A DNA stretch of 64,000 nucleotides from Shouchella patagoniensis (GTDB taxonomy: Bacteria; Bacillota; Bacilli; Bacillales; Bacillaceae_D): NCBI RefSeq assembly GCF_002019705.1, contig NZ_KV917377.1, positions 432,565-496,564 of the forward strand, in the 5' to 3' direction. The notes beneath the pieces were generated by a model that saw only the letters and a list, made by a program, of their open reading frames with translations, ran no database searches and was not told the origin of the DNA. Position numbers and translations under genes: made by a program. How positions within the stretch are numbered: position 1 is the first letter of the stretch; each line of letters begins with the position of its first letter. This document shows positions 9,901-17,646 of this stretch, piece after piece.

Positions 9901-11019
9901 CTATTTGTTTCTAGCCTCGGTCATTTGTTTCCAAACAGACCCTTTTGCTTCTTCTCCGCCTTGAATTCGTTCTAATGCCATTTTTACTTGAAGTGCTACT
10001 TCAAATTCAGGATCATTTTCAGCTTCTTGAAGTGCGGGTATCGCTTCTTCTGTCCCGATCTCATATAAAAACATAGCCGCTCTCCAACGAACGATTTTAC
10101 TTTCGTCTTTTAGAGATTCAATCATAGCTGGAATGGCATTTTCTGATCCAATGTCTGACATACAATCTCCCGCCGTACGACGTACAGTAACAGATTTATC
10201 ATTTAATGCTTTTTCTAATAACGGTAAGACACTTTCCGTTTCAATCATGCCCAAATACATAGTAGCTAATCGACGAATCGAGGCTTTCTCATCTTTCAAT
10301 GCGACTTCAAGCACAGGCAAATCTTTTTCCTTCGGATCCATTTGTTCTAATGTCGCATATCGCTCACGCCAATCATCTACTTGTAACATTTCGATCGTCA
10401 CTTCTTTAAACCTTGCTGCAAATGCTTCCGCAGCTGCTTTTTCTCCTTTTGCTAATTGCACAAGACTTTCTAAGCGAACAGTTGAATAAGCAGCTTCAAG
10501 TTCAGCAGCTACATCTTTTGCAATCGTTTGTAACTCTCCGTAGCGAGCCGACTGTTCTTCCCATTTTCGCTCAAGTACCACATTGTCGTCTGGTAGCTGC
10601 GCATTGGAAACAGCCGTCACAAAACGTTCTGGCAACCCGGCGCGTACTTCCTCTTCCCCGTCAGTTACCTTCACTTGCATTGGTATCCCTTTAAACATTT
10701 GTACTTGTACTTGTACTTCTCCGAAACCTTCTTGAGGTTCGTTGCTATTTTTTTCATTACCAGGCTCTTCTCCAAATAATTTACGAACTTGTGGTAAAAG
10801 GACTTTCCAATCAGCTTTTGGATAACGGTCGACGGCAAGAAAATCGCCTACATGATAGACCGCTTTTATTCCTTCAATCGTAAATAGTTGTTGAATGAAC
10901 GCAGGAGCATCCTCTTTATTTTTTTCTTGATACGTTGTACTTGTCCCTTCTGCCGCTTCACTCAAGTTTAATTTCATTGTATTAGGGCTAGGTGTTGGTT
11001 CAATTGAACGAATATACAT
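9901..11019 (-). CDS. ypgR: HEAT-repeat protein YpgR (CvfC family)
   Basis: The N-terminal 90 residues match the NifU/Nfu-type scaffold domain (PF08712), with the opening SIEPTPSPNTMKL and the FTIEGIKAVYHVGDF strand. The C-terminal half (about 215-355) contains HEAT repeats, seen as recurring units such as IRRLATMYLGMI, VRRTAGDCMSDIG and VRWRAAMFLYEIG. The Staphylococcus homologue is called conserved virulence factor C; the molecular role is unclear, perhaps a scaffold. The family opening and a six-base spacing to AGGAGG favour the ATG at 11019; the ATG at 11025 touches the AGGAGG. In B. subtilis ypgR lies close to yphP (brxA), and here brxA is 1.4 kb away. Confidence 0.88.
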   Translation of the reverse strand: MYIRSIEPTPSPNTMKLNLSEAAEGTSTTYQEKNKEDAPAFIQQLFTIEGIKAVYHVGDFLAVDRYPKADWKVLLPQVRKLFGEEPGNEKNSNEPQEGFGEVQVQVQMFKGIPMQVKVTDGEEEVRAGLPERFVTAVSNAQLPDDNVVLERKWEEQSARYGELQTIAKDVAAELEAAYSTVRLESLVQLAKGEKAAAEAFAARFKEVTIEMLQVDDWRERYATLEQMDPKEKDLPVLEVALKDEKASIRRLATMYLGMIETESVLPLLEKALNDKSVTVRRTAGDCMSDIGSENAIPAMIESLKDESKIVRWRAAMFLYEIGTEEAIPALQEAENDPEFEVALQVKMALERIQGGEEAKGSVWKQMTEARNK

Positions 11020-11167
11020 ATTCATCCTCCTCGAGGCTTTTTCTCATTTAAATACTAACATAGTCCTAGAAGGCATTGCCAGCCGTAGGCGCTTACGTAT
11101 CAAAAACATTCTATTACCCTTTTATTCTATTCTTCTGTTACAATATGAAAAAGGAGGCATAACAAAA

Positions 11168-11893
11168 ATGAGATTTGCTTTTTTATCTGATATTCATGGA
11201 AATGCAACAGCACTTGAAGCCGTACTGAATGATTTGCAATCAAAGCAAATTGACCGAATTTACATACTAGGCGACCTTTGCTTTCGTGGTCCAGAGCCAA
11301 AACGTGTTTTAGAACTAGTCCAAGCATCAGGCGCTAAAGTCATTAAAGGTAATGCTGATGAATGGCTTGTTAGAGGGTTTAAAGATGGCGAAGTTCCCGA
11401 AGAACGGCTTGAAATGTTTCAAAAAGAACGTGATTGGACACTAGGTCGTCTTGATCAAGCAGACTTAGATTACTTGAAAAACCTTTCGACTGATCTTGTT
11501 ATAGACGATGGGCAAGATTTAATTGTCCATGCGTTTCATGCGACTCCAAATAACTTATTTGATGTTGTTACTGTTGAAGATACGGAAAAAATCGAGAATG
11601 AATTAATGATTCGGGACGAAGCTGACATTTATATTTATGGACATACGCATCATCCTTATATCCGTTCTCTTCACGGAAAAAACATTGTTAATACCGGTAG
11701 TGTTGGTATGCCATTTGATGGTCATCCCCTGGCATCGTATACCATCATAGATATTCAAGACGGTAGTCATTCGATTCAACTAAATCGAGTCCCTTATAAC
11801 CGGGAACATGTAGTCGAAATCTACAAACAAAGTGGCTATCCTAATATTGAAGAAATGGGCGCGGTTATTTATTACGCTGTTCGTCCGAAATAA
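11168..11893 (+). CDS. Calcineurin-like metallophosphoesterase
   Basis: The 241-residue product shows the full set of metallophosphoesterase motifs: DIHGN at residues 8-12, GDLCFRGP near 36-43, GNAD(E) near 62, and the histidine motif GHTHHP near 157-162 (Metallophos_2 type). These bind two metal ions. The substrate cannot be told from sequence; relatives hydrolyse cyclic nucleotides, dinucleoside polyphosphates or RNA ends. It is cytoplasmic, with no signal. It starts 18 bases after AAGGAGG with ATG at 11168 and ends in a strong terminator. It is transcribed away from ypgR and appears to be a single-gene unit. Confidence 0.85.
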   Translation: MRFAFLSDIHGNATALEAVLNDLQSKQIDRIYILGDLCFRGPEPKRVLELVQASGAKVIKGNADEWLVRGFKDGEVPEERLEMFQKERDWTLGRLDQADLDYLKNLSTDLVIDDGQDLIVHAFHATPNNLFDVVTVEDTEKIENELMIRDEADIYIYGHTHHPYIRSLHGKNIVNTGSVGMPFDGHPLASYTIIDIQDGSHSIQLNRVPYNREHVVEIYKQSGYPNIEEMGAVIYYAVRPK

Positions 11894-11900
11894 ACGACAC

Positions 11901-11942
11901 CCCAAAAGTTCGAGTGCCAACTTAACTTTTGGGGTTTTTATT
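11901..11942 (+). terminator. Terminator of the phosphoesterase gene
   Basis: Eleven-base stem CCCCAAAAGTT / AACTTTTGGGG (11901-11911 with 11925-11935) followed by a T tract. Confidence 0.9.
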
Positions 11943-12348
11943 TAATTAAATCGGTCAAACCATCCATGATTTCTGTTAACTTTGCTTGTTCACCATACGA
12001 ATGAACCAGCTCTAACCGTTCATTTAAAAGAATCGTTGTTGGTACGCCTAAACAACCAAAAGAATCGTAAACACGCGTCCCTTCGTCCTTTAGTACTAAA
12101 AAGTCGAACCCTTGCTTTTCTAAAAAACCCTGTAAATCAATTGTCCCTTCTCTACCTGTTACATTAATGGTAACAAAACAGAGCTTTGATGCATCCGCGT
12201 GTTTGTACAACCGCATTTTTTCTTGCAAATCACGGTTAGAATCTGGACACCAACTTGTCCAAAATGTAAGCATGACTGGGCGACCAGCTGCCTCTTCTTG
12301 TAAATTATAAGGATTGTTGCTGTTAACCTCTCTTAATGTAAACGACAT
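11938..12348 (-). CDS. TlpA/thioredoxin-fold protein with CPDS site
   Basis: The 136-residue product has a thioredoxin fold: strand VMLTFWTSW, active-site segment WCPDS at 33-37, and the cis-proline GVPTT near residue 107. The usual CXXC is CXXS here (Cys34, Ser37), so the resolving cysteine is missing and a monothiol mechanism is likely. Two more cysteines occur (KLCFV near 62 and FGCLG near 103). It resembles TlpA/ResA-like reductases but has no signal peptide or membrane anchor, so it is cytoplasmic. Start ATG 12348 follows AAAGGAG. It ends a block with brxA and a CGTC thioredoxin-like gene, which suggests a shared role in thiol repair, possibly with bacillithiol; this is inference. Confidence 0.8.
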   Translation of the reverse strand: MSFTLREVNSNNPYNLQEEAAGRPVMLTFWTSWCPDSNRDLQEKMRLYKHADASKLCFVTINVTGREGTIDLQGFLEKQGFDFLVLKDEGTRVYDSFGCLGVPTTILLNERLELVHSYGEQAKLTEIMDGLTDLIK

Positions 12349-12383
12349 AAACAGATACTCCTTTCAAAGAAAAAACCCTTCAA

Positions 12384-12830
12384 TTAAGAAGAGCTTTTTG
12401 CACAATGTTCATTATAAGCAAGAGCTAGATTGCGGACAATATCTTCTGGATCTGCACCTTCTATTTCTTCTCTAGGAATAAAATGAACTACTTCATTTCC
12501 TTTTAATAATGCCATAGAAGGAGATGATGGCGCATATTCTGGAAACTTCCCACGCATTTGAGCTGTGGCCTCTTTATCCTGTCCAGCAAACACCGTCACT
12601 AAGTGGTCTGGTGTATGATTATGTTGTAAAGAATAAATAGCTGATGGACGCGCAAGTCCTGCAGCACAACCACAAACTGAATTAATAAATACTAACGTAG
12701 TTCCGTCAGCTTCCCCCATAAACTCATCTACTGATTCAGCTGTTGTTAATTCGTTAAATCCAGCATCCGTTAGTTCTTGACGCATTGGCAGGACAACTTG
12801 ACGCATATATTCTTCATAAGCCATTGACAT
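12384..12830 (-). CDS. brxA: Bacilliredoxin BrxA (YphP family)
   Basis: The 148-residue product matches YphP along its length, with the opening SMAYEEYMRQ, the CGC active site at Cys53-Gly-Cys55 in NSVCGCAAGLARP, and FAGQDKEATAQMRGKFPEY. It is closer to BrxA/YphP than to BrxB/YqiW. Bacilliredoxins remove bacillithiol from oxidised proteins. The bacillithiol synthesis genes bshA and bshB1 are also in this window (39.6-41.4 kb). The start ATG 12830 lies nine bases after AAAGGAGG, inside the upstream gene, giving a 17-base overlap and probable coupled translation. Confidence 0.95.
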   Translation of the reverse strand: MSMAYEEYMRQVVLPMRQELTDAGFNELTTAESVDEFMGEADGTTLVFINSVCGCAAGLARPSAIYSLQHNHTPDHLVTVFAGQDKEATAQMRGKFPEYAPSSPSMALLKGNEVVHFIPREEIEGADPEDIVRNLALAYNEHCAKSSS

Positions 12831-13140
12831 CGTTTTCTGCCTCCTTTATTTTCTCGATTATATCCACTACAGAACCAAACGCATAAAAGTGCGTTTGATA
12901 CTTCCCTTCTCTATAATAAAGCAATGCTGGCACACTTTCAATTTGCATGCTTAACGCGAATGAAGGAGCAAGTTGTATATTTAATTTATAAATAGAGAAC
13001 TCGTGGTGGCTTTCTTCGATTACGATTAGCATTCTTTCTGCCTGTTTACATGTTCCACAAAACGGTGAATAAACATACAACCAGCCAGTTCCCTTCGATA
13101 AAAGGTTCATTTCCAAATCGCCTAATGTCTGTTCAATCAT
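12814..13140 (-). CDS. Thioredoxin-like protein, YusE-like
   Basis: From the ATG at 13140 the product has 108 residues with a thioredoxin fold and an intact CXXC site, CGTC at 28-31 in VYSPFCGTCK, and a cis-proline in SVPALLYY. The pattern fits the YusE/YtpP group of small cytoplasmic thioredoxin-like proteins. An upstream TTG (13164) is in frame but GAGGGG sits correctly for the ATG. It overlaps the end of rnz by eight bases upstream and brxA by 17 bases downstream, so rnz, this gene, brxA and the CPDS protein are probably co-transcribed. Confidence 0.83.
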   Translation of the reverse strand: MIEQTLGDLEMNLLSKGTGWLYVYSPFCGTCKQAERMLIVIEESHHEFSIYKLNIQLAPSFALSMQIESVPALLYYREGKYQTHFYAFGSVVDIIEKIKEAENDVNGL

Positions 13141-14071
13141 TTTGTGCCCCTCTTGTTTTTGCAAGTTTTAACACAAACAAGTCATAAGCGACTATAGCAC
13201 CTGGAAATTGTTTCTCGACTTCATGAAGATAAACGTCTTCATTTCTAGAATAACGAGAGGACACATGTGTCAGCACTACTTTTTTTACATTTGCACGTTT
13301 TGCTATTCCACAAGCATCAGCAATCGTTGAGTGTCCGTACGCATGCGCATTTCCTTGCTGGTCAGATGCGAATGTCGCTTCATGTACAAGTAAATCTGCA
13401 TTTGCTGCAAATGAGTCCATCTTTTCAACAGGGGCCGTGTCACCAGCGATCACCACTGTTCGACCAGGAAGAGGCGCATCCACAAAATCTCGACCATCAA
13501 TCGTTTGGCCATCATCTAGAGTCACACGTTTTCCTTGTTTCAATTGCGCATAGATAGGCCCAGGTGCAATACCAAGTGCCTTTAGTTTCTCAACATGAAG
13601 GGCACCAGGTCGCTCTTTTTCTTTAATACGAAAAGCAAAGCTCTCAACAGGATGAATTAACGACAACGTGTCAACTTCGTACCATTCGTTTTCAAATAAA
13701 AAGCCTTCTTTTAATTCATCAATGACAAGTTCATATCTTAACTTTGTTTTTGTTGTTTCAAGTGATTGATGAATAAACTCTTTAAGCCCTTTCGGACCAT
13801 AGATGGTTACAGGAGTCTCTCCCCCTTGAAACGAACGACTACTTAATAGACCAGGTAGTCCTAATAGATGATCCCCATGCAGATGGCTAATAAAGATGGT
13901 AGAGATACTAGCAAGAGATAAAGGTGAACGAAGAAACTGGTGTTGAGTTGCTTCTCCACAATCAAAAAGCCACACATCCCCAGCTTCATTCAAAAAACGA
14001 AGAGCAAGCGCACTTACATTTCGATGTCTTGCAGGCACACCAGCCCCTGTCCCTAAAAAATGCACTTCCAT
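13133..14071 (-). CDS. rnz: Ribonuclease Z
   Basis: Metallo-beta-lactamase-fold endonuclease that trims the 3' trailer of tRNA precursors lacking an encoded CCA. The 312-residue length is typical. The zinc motif HLHGDH is at residues 63-68, following the FDCGE strand; further metal ligands appear in VIAGDTAP (Asp) and the late motif LTHVSSRY. The DALVHEATF-type segment (here LLVHEATF) is present. It lies two bases downstream of the DJ-1-like gene. Note that cca, the CCA-adding enzyme, is also in this window but in another operon. Confidence 0.96.
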   Translation of the reverse strand: MEVHFLGTGAGVPARHRNVSALALRFLNEAGDVWLFDCGEATQHQFLRSPLSLASISTIFISHLHGDHLLGLPGLLSSRSFQGGETPVTIYGPKGLKEFIHQSLETTKTKLRYELVIDELKEGFLFENEWYEVDTLSLIHPVESFAFRIKEKERPGALHVEKLKALGIAPGPIYAQLKQGKRVTLDDGQTIDGRDFVDAPLPGRTVVIAGDTAPVEKMDSFAANADLLVHEATFASDQQGNAHAYGHSTIADACGIAKRANVKKVVLTHVSSRYSRNEDVYLHEVEKQFPGAIVAYDLFVLKLAKTRGAQND

Positions 14072-14073
14072 CT

Positions 14074-14598
14074 TTATTCTCCAGCCACGGCATCAGCAAA
14101 TGCCTTTGCGTAAGGAGCCAGATCTGGCGGTCTTCGGCTAGATATAATGTGTCCATCAACAACAACATCTTTGTCATGCCAAACCGCACCAGCATTAACC
14201 ATGTCATCTTTAATTCCCGGTGTACTCGTTACCTGCTTGCCAGTCAAAATACCCGCTGATATTAAAACCCATCCAGCATGACAAATTTGTCCGATTGGCT
14301 TTTTTTGCTTGTCCATTTCTCTTACGAAATCGAGTAATTCTGGATAACGTCTCAGTTTATCTGGGGCCCACCCTCCAGGGATTAATACCCCATCAAAGCC
14401 TTCCGCTTTTGCTTCAGAAAACGTAAGCTCACTTGTTGCCGGTACTCCATATTTCCCTATATATGTTTCTTCTTTTTTAGCTCCAACTAAGACCACTTCT
14501 GCCCCTTCTTCTTGCAGGCGAATGATTGGGTACCAAAGTTCTAAATCTTCAAATTCAGCATCTACAGCTGCTAAAATGCGTTTTCCTTGTAGTCTCAT
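14074..14598 (-). CDS. DJ-1/PfpI-family protein (YfkM/Hsp31-like)
   Basis: The 174-residue product has the type 1 glutamine amidotransferase-like fold. The nucleophile elbow is QICHAGW with Cys106, preceded by the glycine-rich GVLIPGGWAPD (70-80); Glu15 lies in AEFEDLE, and the closing motif is TSTPGIKDD. Members are called general stress protein 18, deglycase or intracellular protease; the real activity is uncertain. ATG 14598 is preceded at nine bases by AAGGA; a GTG at 14607 overlaps that site. Its position between ilvA and rnz suggests co-transcription with both neighbours. Confidence 0.9.
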   Translation of the reverse strand: MRLQGKRILAAVDAEFEDLELWYPIIRLQEEGAEVVLVGAKKEETYIGKYGVPATSELTFSEAKAEGFDGVLIPGGWAPDKLRRYPELLDFVREMDKQKKPIGQICHAGWVLISAGILTGKQVTSTPGIKDDMVNAGAVWHDKDVVVDGHIISSRRPPDLAPYAKAFADAVAGE

Positions 14599-14610
14599 TC
14601 GTTTCACTCC

Positions 14611-15855
14611 TTAAATCAATAACGAGAACAAACTCTCATCTTTGTTTACTTCATTATAATCAAACCCGAGTCTGTTCATTCGGTCAATTAAACCAACATA
14701 GTCTTCATTACATTTCAATTCAATCCCAATTAAAACCGGACCACTAGACTTGTTGTTTTTCTTCGTGTATTCAAAACGAGTAATATCATCTTCTGGGCCC
14801 AGTACATCTGTTATAAATTCTCGCAGGGCACCTGCTCGTTGAGGAAACTGAATAATAAAATAATGCTGTAACCCTTCATAAATTAGAGAACGCTCTCTAA
14901 TCTCTTCCATTCGACCAATATCATTATTCCCACCACTTACGATACAAACAACAACTTTGCCTTTGATTTGGTCCGCATATAAGTCTAAAGCCGCAATTGG
15001 CATCGCTCCAGCAGGCTCTGCCACAAGAGCATTTTCATTATATAACTTTAAGATGGTCGTGCAAATTTTCCCTTCAGGCACAAGAACAATATCATCAATT
15101 AATTGTTTGCAAATCTCTAATGTCTTATCGCCAACTCGCTTTACAGCAGCGCCATCAACAAACTTGTCGATTTTTTCAAGCTCTACTACTGTACCCTCTC
15201 GAATGGATTCAGTCATCGATGCTGCACCAGAAGGTTCGCAACCAATCATTTTGGTTGATGGACTAATGCTTTTCATATATGTAGCAACACCACTTATCAG
15301 CCCACCACCACCAATAGATGAAAAGACATAATCAGGTGTCTCTTCAATATCATTTAAAATTTCCAGGCCTACTGTACCTTGACCAGCAATAATTTTATCT
15401 TGATTAAATGGATGAATAAAAGTCATTTGATGCTCATTGCAATATTTCATTGCGTCTGCATAAGAATCGTCAAACGTGTCCCCATTTAAACGAACATCCA
15501 CGTAATCACGCCCAAAAAATTTCACTTGTGCGACTTTTTGTTTCGGAGTTGTAGACGGCATAAAAATAACACCTTTAATTTTTAAAGCGCGGCATGAATA
15601 AGCAACACCTTGAGCATGGTTCCCTGCACTTGCACATACGACCCCAACATCGTGCTCTTCTTTTGTTAATGAAGAAATTTGATAGTAAGCGCCTCGAATT
15701 TTAAATGAGCGCACAACTTGTTGATCTTCTCTTTTTAAATAGATCGTGCAGTCATAACGTTCTGAAAGAACTTCATCCTTCTGTAAAGGAGTATGCGTCA
15801 CGACATCTTTAATCATTTGGTTTGCTCGAATAATATCTTGTAAATGCGTTGTCAT
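14611..15855 (-). CDS. ilvA: Threonine dehydratase (biosynthetic)
   Basis: Pyridoxal phosphate enzyme that converts threonine to 2-oxobutanoate, the first step of isoleucine synthesis. The PLP lysine is Lys52 in SFKIRGAY, and the phosphate loop is SIGGGGLISG. The 414-residue length and one C-terminal ACT-like regulatory domain (from about residue 325, starting HYFIIQFPQRAGAL) match the short Bacillus IlvA rather than the two-domain E. coli form. The ATG at 15855 follows AAAGGA; upstream in-frame codons lack a site. Feedback control by isoleucine through the ACT-like domain is expected from the family. Confidence 0.95.
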   Translation of the reverse strand: MTTHLQDIIRANQMIKDVVTHTPLQKDEVLSERYDCTIYLKREDQQVVRSFKIRGAYYQISSLTKEEHDVGVVCASAGNHAQGVAYSCRALKIKGVIFMPSTTPKQKVAQVKFFGRDYVDVRLNGDTFDDSYADAMKYCNEHQMTFIHPFNQDKIIAGQGTVGLEILNDIEETPDYVFSSIGGGGLISGVATYMKSISPSTKMIGCEPSGAASMTESIREGTVVELEKIDKFVDGAAVKRVGDKTLEICKQLIDDIVLVPEGKICTTILKLYNENALVAEPAGAMPIAALDLYADQIKGKVVVCIVSGGNNDIGRMEEIRERSLIYEGLQHYFIIQFPQRAGALREFITDVLGPEDDITRFEYTKKNNKSSGPVLIGIELKCNEDYVGLIDRMNRLGFDYNEVNKDESLFSLLI

Positions 15856-15958
15856 TTTAAAAAGTCCTTTCGTCGTGCACATTCCTATCCATTTGTGTGT
15901 AAATACAATGGACTAATTTTAACACAGTCCTTATGTTTAGAAAACCCTTATGACTTTC

Positions 15959-16007
15959 TTGCAGAAGCGGGTTTCATCTTTTATAATGATACTTGAGAAC
16001 GTTTGCA
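15959..16007 (+). promoter_or_regulatory. SigA-type promoter with possible cre site
   Basis: TTGCAG (15959-15964), 17 bases, TATAAT (15982-15987), reading toward the small gene at 16052. At 15994-16007, over the expected start of transcription, TGAGAACGTTTGCA matches 12 of 14 positions of the CcpA site consensus TGWAANCGNTNWCA. The promoter is convincing; the CcpA site is only suggestive. Confidence 0.6.
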
Positions 16008-16051
16008 CTTTTATTGGTACATACACTTGAGTAATTGAAGGAGGAACCCCG

Positions 16052-16252
16052 ATGTTAAAAAAAGGGCTGATTGCTGCTTTTATCGTCTCACTGATCGCCA
16101 TTTTTGCTTATGAGCCAACTGTTTTAGCAGCTGCAGCTGAGTCGGAAAGCCACGCGAGTGATACAGATAGTTTAATGCGTTGGACATTAAACATTTTGTC
16201 TGTAGCTACTTTAGCATTTCTTGTCTTTCTATCAGTTACAGATCGAGGCTAA
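16052..16252 (+). CDS. Small membrane protein, unknown
   Basis: 66 residues. A signal-like or membrane segment occupies residues 5-27 and ends in LAAAAESESH; a second hydrophobic helix covers about 46-62 (LNILSVATLAFLVFL) and ends in a short Asp-Arg tail. The acidic, polar loop between them probably faces outward if the first segment is uncleaved. The ATG follows GAAGGAGG, and there is a clear promoter upstream and a terminator right after the stop, so it is very probably a real, singly transcribed gene. I do not recognise a family. Confidence 0.75.
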   Translation: MLKKGLIAAFIVSLIAIFAYEPTVLAAAAESESHASDTDSLMRWTLNILSVATLAFLVFLSVTDRG

Positions 16253-16253
16253 T

Positions 16254-16292
16254 AAAAAAACTGTCCAGTAAAATAAACTGGACAGTTTTTTT
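16254..16292. terminator. Two-way terminator
   Basis: Sixteen-base stem (16254-16269 with 16277-16292, core ACTGTCCAGT) with A and T tracts on both sides; it serves the small membrane protein gene and the converging yppE. Confidence 0.9.
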
Positions 16293-16650
16293 ATTTTGGA
16301 AGTTCTTCTAATAAATTGGATAACACATAACGGACAGACTTAAAAGTTTCCCGTTGCCGCTTCATACCAGATGAAGCATAAAATGATTTTATGGCAACCA
16401 CATCCAAATTCTCAACTGCCTCCGCCAATTGGTTCACATGCAATCCTCTTGTTGGATGATTAATTAAGAATGCTTTTGCTAGTGGATACCATTCTTGTGC
16501 CAGTGGCTGTACTTGATCAGCAAATGGTTTAACTTTCCCATAAAAATCAACCTCATAGTCTGGCTTTTTCTTCACAGTCTCAACATAAAATGTTTCTGCA
16601 TCTATAGTTAAATCAAGTAATTGGTTCGTCATTCTTCTAAGTTGTTCCAC
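16291..16650 (-). CDS. yppE: YppE-like protein (DUF1798)
   Basis: The 119-residue, all-helical cytoplasmic product fits DUF1798 (PF08807), the B. subtilis YppE family, with the segments YEVDFYGKVKPFADQV, LAQEWYPLA and a central HVNQLAEAVENL. Function unknown; the known family structure is a four-helix bundle. I prefer the GTG at 16650, seven bases after GGAGGT; the longer GTG at 16665 would overlap that site. Its position near recU, ponA, yppC and sspM matches the B. subtilis ypp region. Confidence 0.82.
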   Translation of the reverse strand: MEQLRRMTNQLLDLTIDAETFYVETVKKKPDYEVDFYGKVKPFADQVQPLAQEWYPLAKAFLINHPTRGLHVNQLAEAVENLDVVAIKSFYASSGMKRQRETFKSVRYVLSNLLEELPK

Positions 16651-16692
16651 TTGCGCCACCTCCACCGCTAGTGTAGCAAGAACAACCTAATT

Positions 16693-17211
16693 TTAAAAGG
16701 AAAAGAATGCCGTCAACGCTTTCCAAGGACGTTTTTTCACATTCCTGGGAAGCTCCTGTGATTCATTTACAACACGTTTTTCTTGTGCGTAACTCATTCG
16801 CTTTTCAATAAGCGAGAGGCGATCTTCAAGTGTGTCTAATAATTTCATCATATCATCCAATTCACTTCTATGTTTAAGCAATTGGTAACTGACCACATCA
16901 TCTGCCTTTGAATCTAATTTGGCTTCCAATTCATTAACTTGAACGAATACTTGCTCCATTTTCGCTTCGTATTGTTTTCTTGGCACTGCCGCTAGTTGTG
17001 TTTTTTTCGGAAACGATACTTCTTTTAATTTTTTTCCTTGTTTCAATTGATTATGAATATCTTCAAATTGAGTTAAATGATGTTGTGCATATAAAAAGTG
17101 TCCTTGCTCATTCACCTCACATTTGATGTCAAAGAATTTTGTCCACCTTTGAATCGTTGTTGGATTTACGCCTATTGCTTTTGATACCTCTTTTGTTTTT
17201 AACGGTTCCAT
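16693..17211 (-). CDS. racA: RacA-like chromosome-anchoring protein
   Basis: 172 residues. A MerR-type helix-turn-helix occupies residues 3-45 (VSKAIGVNPTTIQRWTKFFDI), followed by NEQGHFLYAQHHL, as in RacA. A coiled coil spans about 75-145 (rich in Glu, Lys and Leu, including LDTLEDRLSLIEKRM). The basic, aromatic C-terminus NVKKRPWKALTAFFSF looks like a short membrane- or DivIVA-binding tail. In B. subtilis RacA anchors the origin region at the cell pole during sporulation. The name is by architecture and the HTH pattern; another MerR-like coiled-coil protein is possible. The ATG follows GAGGAGG. Confidence 0.7.
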   Translation of the reverse strand: MEPLKTKEVSKAIGVNPTTIQRWTKFFDIKCEVNEQGHFLYAQHHLTQFEDIHNQLKQGKKLKEVSFPKKTQLAAVPRKQYEAKMEQVFVQVNELEAKLDSKADDVVSYQLLKHRSELDDMMKLLDTLEDRLSLIEKRMSYAQEKRVVNESQELPRNVKKRPWKALTAFFSF

Positions 17212-17354
17212 GATAACGCCTCCTCGTTTTTCCTGTTGCCTTATCAGTTCGCCATTTGTGCCCCATTCCCTATACAGACGACAAAACTAGAAGGCATTCA
17301 ACAAAGATAGTCGTTCTCATACACCCCTCTCTTTTTTCATGATTATTCGACAGC

Positions 17355-17385
17355 GCATATTTCCATCTTTCATGAATCATACTTA
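17355..17385 (+). promoter_or_regulatory. Sigma-G/F-type forespore promoter of sspM
   Basis: GCATA (17355-17359), exactly 18 bases, CATACTTA (17378-17385). This fits the forespore pattern GHATR-N18-CATWMTA with at most one mismatch and lies just upstream of a spore protein gene. Confidence 0.7.
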
Positions 17386-17406
17386 CGTAAGAGGGGGTGT
17401 TTACAA

Positions 17407-17514
17407 ATGAAAAAACAACAACGACAACCTAAACAAGAGTCAAAAAGAACAAATAGAGAAACGGCTATCCCTACAGACAAAAAACTTGATGGTCCAAACC
17501 GTCCTGCAGAGTAA
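17407..17514 (+). CDS. sspM: Acid-soluble spore protein M
   Basis: A 35-codon gene too short for ordinary gene finders. The product begins MKKQQRQPKQ and ends DKKLDGPNRPAE. It is very basic at the front, and the ending matches that of B. subtilis SspM (DKKLGGPNRPST), which has 34 residues. SspM is a minor protein of the spore core, made in the forespore under sigma G. The ATG follows AGAGGGGG, a forespore-type promoter lies at 17355-17385, and a strong terminator follows. Gene, promoter and location near yppC and yppE all agree. Confidence 0.88.
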   Translation: MKKQQRQPKQESKRTNRETAIPTDKKLDGPNRPAE

Positions 17515-17527
17515 CATTTACGTACAC

Positions 17528-17577
17528 AAAAGCTTGTCGACAACTTTCCGTATCAAGATCGTCGACAAGCTTTTTTT
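17528..17577 (+). terminator. Terminator of sspM
   Basis: Stem AAAGCTTGTCGAC / GTCGACAAGCTTT (17529-17541 with 17561-17573), 19-base loop, then a T tract. Confidence 0.85.
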
Positions 17578-17646
17578 ATCCTTGCCTCTAGCCGTTCCTC
17601 ATCGCAACTGCTAAAAGCCCCAGACTTAAAAACGTACCAAGGTTTC

